Origin: Desulfobacterales bacterium
Lineage (GTDB): Bacteria; Desulfobacterota; Desulfobacteria; Desulfobacterales; SpSt-501
Assembly: GCA_025454255.1 (NCBI GenBank)
Contig: JALOOU010000013.1
Span: forward strand, 1 to 52,682
Length of the DNA stretch: 52,682 nt
Direction of reading: 5' to 3'
Part shown: in pieces, positions 51,321 to 52,682 of the stretch
How positions within the stretch are numbered: position 1 is the stretch's first letter
Layout of the letters: each line of letters opens with the position of its first letter
The notes under the pieces: model-generated
What the model was told of the DNA's origin: nothing
The model's database searches: none
What the model saw: only the letters and a program-made list of their open reading frames with translations
Position numbers and translations under genes: made by a program

Positions 51321-52658
51321 ATGGAACCCACCACGGTGGAACAGGTTGCACGGATGGCATGCACCCTGCGGGCGAAGGACATACCGGAGGCGGTGCTGGA
51401 CCACGCCGCATGGTGTCTGCTGGACCTGCTGGGAGCGGCCATGGCGGGTTTCAACCAGCCATCTGCGCAATCGGCGCGGGGGTTCGCGCGCTGTTTTTTC
51501 CCCAGCGGATCGTCCGACGTCTGGTTGACCCGGGATCGCCTTTCGCCAGCAGGAGCTGCTTTCTGCAATGCGGTTGCAGGCAGCGCCCTGGACCTGGACG
51601 ACGGACACCGTGCCGCCGGCGGACACCCGGGAGCGTCCCTCATTCCCGCGGCGCTGGCAGTGGGCCAATTCCTGAACTCCGGCGGTCGCGACACGCTGGC
51701 CGCTGTGGTGATCGGGTATGAAGTCGCCGTACGGGCCGCTGCCGCGCGCAACCCCGCCACCCTGGACACCTTCTCGACCGGCCGCTGGTGCGGCTTTGGA
51801 GCGGCTACCGTCCGCTGCTGGCTGGAGAAGCGGGGACCGGAGGTGCTTGCGCGTGCCATGGCGATCAGCGGCATACACGCGCCGCTACAATCGGCCTCCG
51901 CGTACAGCCGATTGGGCCATCACACCAAGGAGGGAATCCCCTGGGGAACCTTAACCGGATTGGCGGCCGTGGACTTGGCGGCCCAAGGTTTCGTCGGACC
52001 CTTGGATCTTTGGGATCACCCCAACTACTACCGGAGTCAGGTCATCACGGACGGTTTCGGCGAAGATTGGACCATCCTTCGAACCTATTTCAAGCCATAC
52101 GCATGCTGCCGTTGGCTGCACGCCGCCTTGGATGCCTGGCAAACTCTCGTTGGACAGGGGCTTTCTCCCAGTGAGGTGGAGCGGGTGGAAGTCTTCACCT
52201 TCAACCGGGCCATCAACCTCAATAACCATCCGGATCCCGCAAGCCTGGAGCAATCCCAATTCTCACTGCCCTTTTGCCTGGCAGTGATTGCTTTAGATGG
52301 GCCCCAAGCTCTTTTGCCCCTGTCGGCTGATCTTTTGGGGCGCCCTCAGCTCGCGGCTTTCGCTCGAAAGGTTAGCCTACACCACGACTCCGCGATAGAA
52401 GCTGAATTCCCGGCTCGGGCGGGGGCACGCCTGGTTGTCCATACCGCGAAAGGTACTTTCTCCCAACAAGTGCAGCACCCGCGGGGCGATCCCGCAAACC
52501 CCCTTTCGGCCGAAGAGTTGACATCTAAATTCTATCGATTGGCCGGCATGCTTGCGGAGCGCAAGAAGGCGGAGGCAGTTGTCCAAGCGGTCCTGGAGTT
52601 GAGGAAGACAGGGGTGGAAGGGCTGTTTGGCGCCCTGAAGGAGTTGAAAGGTGAGTGA
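51321..52658 (+). CDS. MmgE/PrpD-family protein
   Basis: A 445-aa protein of the family that contains 2-methylcitrate dehydratase (PrpD), cis-aconitate decarboxylase and iminodisuccinate epimerase. Family features are LLDLLGAAMAG near residue 36, the DLDDGHRAAGGHPGASLIPAALA block near residue 92, and the KPYACCRWLHAALDA segment near residue 255. The local sequence LDDGHRAAGGHP is compatible with the active-site region but does not decide the reaction. The start has an ideal AAGGAG five bases before the ATG. Because it follows the hydrolase and importer, it probably acts on a di- or tricarboxylate-like product of the imported compound. Dehydratase, epimerase and decarboxylase activities all remain possible. 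Confidence 0.83.
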   Translation: MEPTTVEQVARMACTLRAKDIPEAVLDHAAWCLLDLLGAAMAGFNQPSAQSARGFARCFFPSGSSDVWLTRDRLSPAGAAFCNAVAGSALDLDDGHRAAGGHPGASLIPAALAVGQFLNSGGRDTLAAVVIGYEVAVRAAAARNPATLDTFSTGRWCGFGAATVRCWLEKRGPEVLARAMAISGIHAPLQSASAYSRLGHHTKEGIPWGTLTGLAAVDLAAQGFVGPLDLWDHPNYYRSQVITDGFGEDWTILRTYFKPYACCRWLHAALDAWQTLVGQGLSPSEVERVEVFTFNRAINLNNHPDPASLEQSQFSLPFCLAVIALDGPQALLPLSADLLGRPQLAAFARKVSLHHDSAIEAEFPARAGARLVVHTAKGTFSQQVQHPRGDPANPLSAEELTSKFYRLAGMLAERKKAEAVVQAVLELRKTGVEGLFGALKELKGE

Positions 52659-52682
52659 CCTGCAGGCAGTCGATTGCGATGT
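52651..52682 (+). CDS. Start of a further operon gene, truncated by the window end
   Basis: GTG at 52651 overlaps the end of the PrpD-family gene and is preceded by AAGGAG (52638-52643) with a spacing of 7, so a gene very probably starts here. Only VSDLQAVDCD is visible, with the frame open to the edge. The product cannot be named. Confidence 0.5.
   Translation, partial: MSDLQAVDCD

Overview
This 52.7-kb, GC-rich window reads as a chromosome segment of a Gram-negative, motile proteobacterium, most likely a Desulfobacterota (deltaproteobacterial) lineage. The reasons are the metX-metW pair, motAB, an RND pump, FtsH, ubiE/ubiA-type quinone genes and a TSUP permease operon rich in stand-alone receiver proteins. 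The lineage is an inference from gene content. All calls rest on reading translated motifs by eye; no search was run.

Region 1 (1-9683) is mostly housekeeping: the 3' part of ilvD, a zinc-finger/J-domain protein on the minus strand, a membrane metallophosphoesterase, metX-metW, a MOSC protein, motA-motB and a glutamate-dehydrogenase-type enzyme fused to a CBS pair. A near-consensus sigma-28 promoter whose -35 box contains the MOSC stop codon lies ahead of motA.

Region 2 (9723-17353, minus strand) is one apparent transcription unit from a strong sigma-70-type promoter: sucA, sucB and lpd (a complete 2-oxoglutarate dehydrogenase complex), then a CDF metal transporter with a CX3CX3CX3C tail, then a GMP synthase that lacks the glutaminase domain. 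Divergently transcribed is an HD-GYP/HDOD signalling protein.

Region 3 (19199-28731) holds an RND adaptor/pump pair, an 85-aa orphan, a class II fumarase, a small zinc-ribbon protein, a SafE-like membrane protein, a UbiA prenyltransferase, a cytochrome b5/DUF2231 membrane fusion and a TetR regulator.

Region 4 (28937-38818) is the most interesting part. A sigma-70-type promoter with a TetR-style palindrome just after its -10 box leads into nine co-directional, often overlapping genes: receiver, TSUP permease, two-TM protein, PEP-synthase-like protein with an unfamiliar C-terminus, cytidylate-kinase-like/receiver fusion, sensor kinase, receiver, a histidine-box protein without a visible kinase domain, and receiver. 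No DNA-binding output domain is visible. I propose that it is a phosphorelay-controlled anion transport system with a phosphohistidine enzyme as a component.

Region 5 (38821-43881) has ubiE and ftsH on the minus strand, a Tat-exported dienelactone-hydrolase-like protein, a short epoxyqueuosine-reductase-like ferredoxin protein and an unknown 121-aa gene. An AT-richer gene-free stretch of about 840 bp follows. Region 6 (44725 to the end) is a catabolic operon: phosphotriesterase-family hydrolase, a five-gene peptide/opine-type ABC importer, an MmgE/PrpD protein and the first codons of another gene.
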